From: an uncultured Eggerthellaceae bacterium
GTDB lineage: Bacteria; Actinomycetota; Coriobacteriia; Coriobacteriales; Eggerthellaceae
NCBI GenBank assembly: GCA_910589125.1
Contig: CAJURX010000012.1
Location: 1-64,000, forward strand
Reading direction: 5' to 3'
DNA length: 64,000 bases
How positions within the stretch are numbered: position 1 is the stretch's first letter; each line of letters begins with the position of its first letter. The notes under the pieces are model-generated. The model searched no databases, was not told where the DNA came from, and saw only the letters and a program-made list of their open reading frames with translations. A program made the position numbers and the translations under genes. Positions 63,029 through 64,000 of this stretch are shown here, in pieces.

Positions 63029-64000
63029 CTGTCTCGGGGGTGGGGTCCTCAGGGGTGGGGGCCGTTTGCTCTGTGTGCGCGGATCGACCCGGAACGGGGA
63101 TGACCGATCCGATGGATGCCGCTATGAGCAGCACCGGCGCTCCCGCCAAGGGGAATACGAGGAATAGCAGCACCATGGTCATCACGGGTTGGCGCATGAC
63201 GGTTCCCACGAGAGAAGCGGTCACAGCGCAGAGCGCGAAGGTCGGGTCGATGCCGGTGAGGGTTGCCATCCCGTATCCGATGGAGATGCCCGCGAAGATG
63301 ATGGGGAAGAAGTGGCCACCGCGCCAGCCCAGGTTGAGGCAGACTTGCGTGGTGAGCACCTTGCAGAAGCCCGTCAGGATGAGGATGGTGGCGCTGATCC
63401 CCATCCAGCTCTCGGCGAGCTGTTCGGTCTGCGCTTCGCCCGCGAACATCGTGTAGGGCAGCAGCACGCCCGAGACGCCCAACAATGCTCCCGCGATGAT
63501 GGGCTTCACGATGATGTGCTTCCCGAGCGCTTCCGCCACCTTCTTGGCAAGCATGCCGAAGGGGAAGAAGAGCCATCCGGCCAGCGTCCCCACGGCGATG
63601 AGCGGGAGCGCCCAGAGCAGTTCGGGTAGCCCGCAGGCGATCTGCGTGAAGCGCGGGAGGCCGCCGCTTGCGCCGAAGAGGCTTCCCAGCAGCCCCATCA
63701 TGCCGAGTGCACCTGCCACAGCGAGCACATAGATCGCCACCTTCAGGGGCTTGCCGACGCCCAAGCGCACTTCGCGTATCGAGCGCGTGCCGCCAGACTC
63801 GTCTGCAGCTCCCACGATGGGCACCGCAAGGCCGAACAGGGGCGTGGCGAAGATGGCAGAGATCACGGCAGCGGTGCCGGCCTCTGCGAGCTCGCGCATC
63901 TCTGAGCCGACGAAGCGCAGTCGATCTCCGACCCACGTGCAGAGCCCCGCTATCACACCGGTGAGCCCTGCCTCGGGGCCGATGGAGCCGCCGAAGAGCA
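63018..64000 (-). CDS. ClC-family chloride channel/antiporter (partial, N-terminus beyond window)
   Basis: At least 327 residues of a ClC protein are visible. The frame is open to the right edge, where it reads GSIGPEAGLTGVIAG, the ClC selectivity/gating-Glu motif (GxxGPEA). Further motifs are LTGFCKVLTTQVCLNLGWRG then GHFFPIIFAGISIGYGMA, matching the second conserved ClC region (GGxFxP-like). The N-terminal helices lie outside the window. No C-terminal CBS domains are present, only a Pro/Thr-rich tail. It may be a Cl-/H+ antiporter or a channel such as the voltage-gated group. Confidence 0.9.
   Translation of the reverse strand, partial: LFGGSIGPEAGLTGVIAGLCTWVGDRLRFVGSEMRELAEAGTAAVISAIFATPLFGLAVPIVGAADESGGTRSIREVRLGVGKPLKVAIYVLAVAGALGMMGLLGSLFGASGGLPRFTQIACGLPELLWALPLIAVGTLAGWLFFPFGMLAKKVAEALGKHIIVKPIIAGALLGVSGVLLPYTMFAGEAQTEQLAESWMGISATILILTGFCKVLTTQVCLNLGWRGGHFFPIIFAGISIGYGMATLTGIDPTFALCAVTASLVGTVMRQPVMTMVLLFLVFPLAGAPVLLIAASIGSVIPVPGRSAHTEQTAPTPEDPTPETDEA

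Noticed and set aside
1..64000. CRISPR arrays, tRNA or rRNA genes, prophage or integrase genes
   Set aside because: No regularly spaced short repeats, tRNA-like cloverleaf sequences, rRNA segments or recombinase motifs were recognised on either strand.

Overview
The window is about 64 kb around a chromosomal replication origin. Gene content points to a moderately GC-rich anaerobic actinobacterium of class Coriobacteriia, most likely Eggerthellaceae or a close relative (inference). Supporting signs are BspA-type surface proteins, a cofactor-poor molybdopterin oxidoreductase with its own 4Fe-4S partner, consensus parS sites (TGTTTCACGTGAAACA), and Shine-Dalgarno sequences of the AAAGG/GGAGG type.

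Positions 1-11000 are filled almost entirely by one giant minus-strand gene that runs off the left edge. It encodes at least 3454 residues of a BspA-like surface protein with a very long N-terminus and three large internal repeat modules. Positions 11-15.6 kb hold two diverged D-Ala-D-Ala ligase paralogues flanking a small membrane protein, a pyridoxal kinase (pdxK) and rlmN.

Positions 15.7-31.5 kb are the origin region. The genes parB, parA, rsmG (inverted), jag/khpB, yidC, yidD, rnpA, rpmH, dnaA and a GHKL-ATPase/winged-helix protein lie to the left. The genes dnaN, recF, gyrB and gyrA lie to the right. dnaA is on the opposite strand to dnaN, and an AT-rich gap of about 0.7 kb between them is the best oriC candidate. 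Four perfect parS palindromes sit at 16.5-19.4 kb.

Positions 31.5-45.7 kb carry a leftward potassium-uptake cluster (HAD phosphatase, a 51-residue leaderless membrane peptide, trkH, an OB-like lipoprotein, rsgA). It is followed by rightward envelope and signalling genes: a coiled-coil membrane protein, an M28-like membrane protein with missing zinc ligands and a huge low-complexity insertion, a hybrid histidine kinase and a polytopic DUF6020/GT-C-like protein. galE closes the stretch on the minus strand.

Positions 46-64 kb are metabolic and transport genes. They include a frameshifted Na+/solute symporter, DUF1292 and HdeD proteins, a tandem-MarR regulator divergent from a molybdopterin oxidoreductase/ferredoxin pair, and a serine hydrolase. 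An FchA-like cyclodeaminase sits beside a FolD that lacks the cyclohydrolase lysine. Next come an SOS-like Y-family polymerase with YolD, a glycine riboswitch driving an alanine/glycine:Na+ symporter, a CDF metal exporter, a membrane-anchored XRE regulator, a voltage-gated-type K+ channel and a ClC channel cut by the right edge.

A recurring theme is a family of intergenic stem-loops placed almost exclusively between convergent genes. In four places these are embedded in a composite element with a conserved core and a terminator hairpin.
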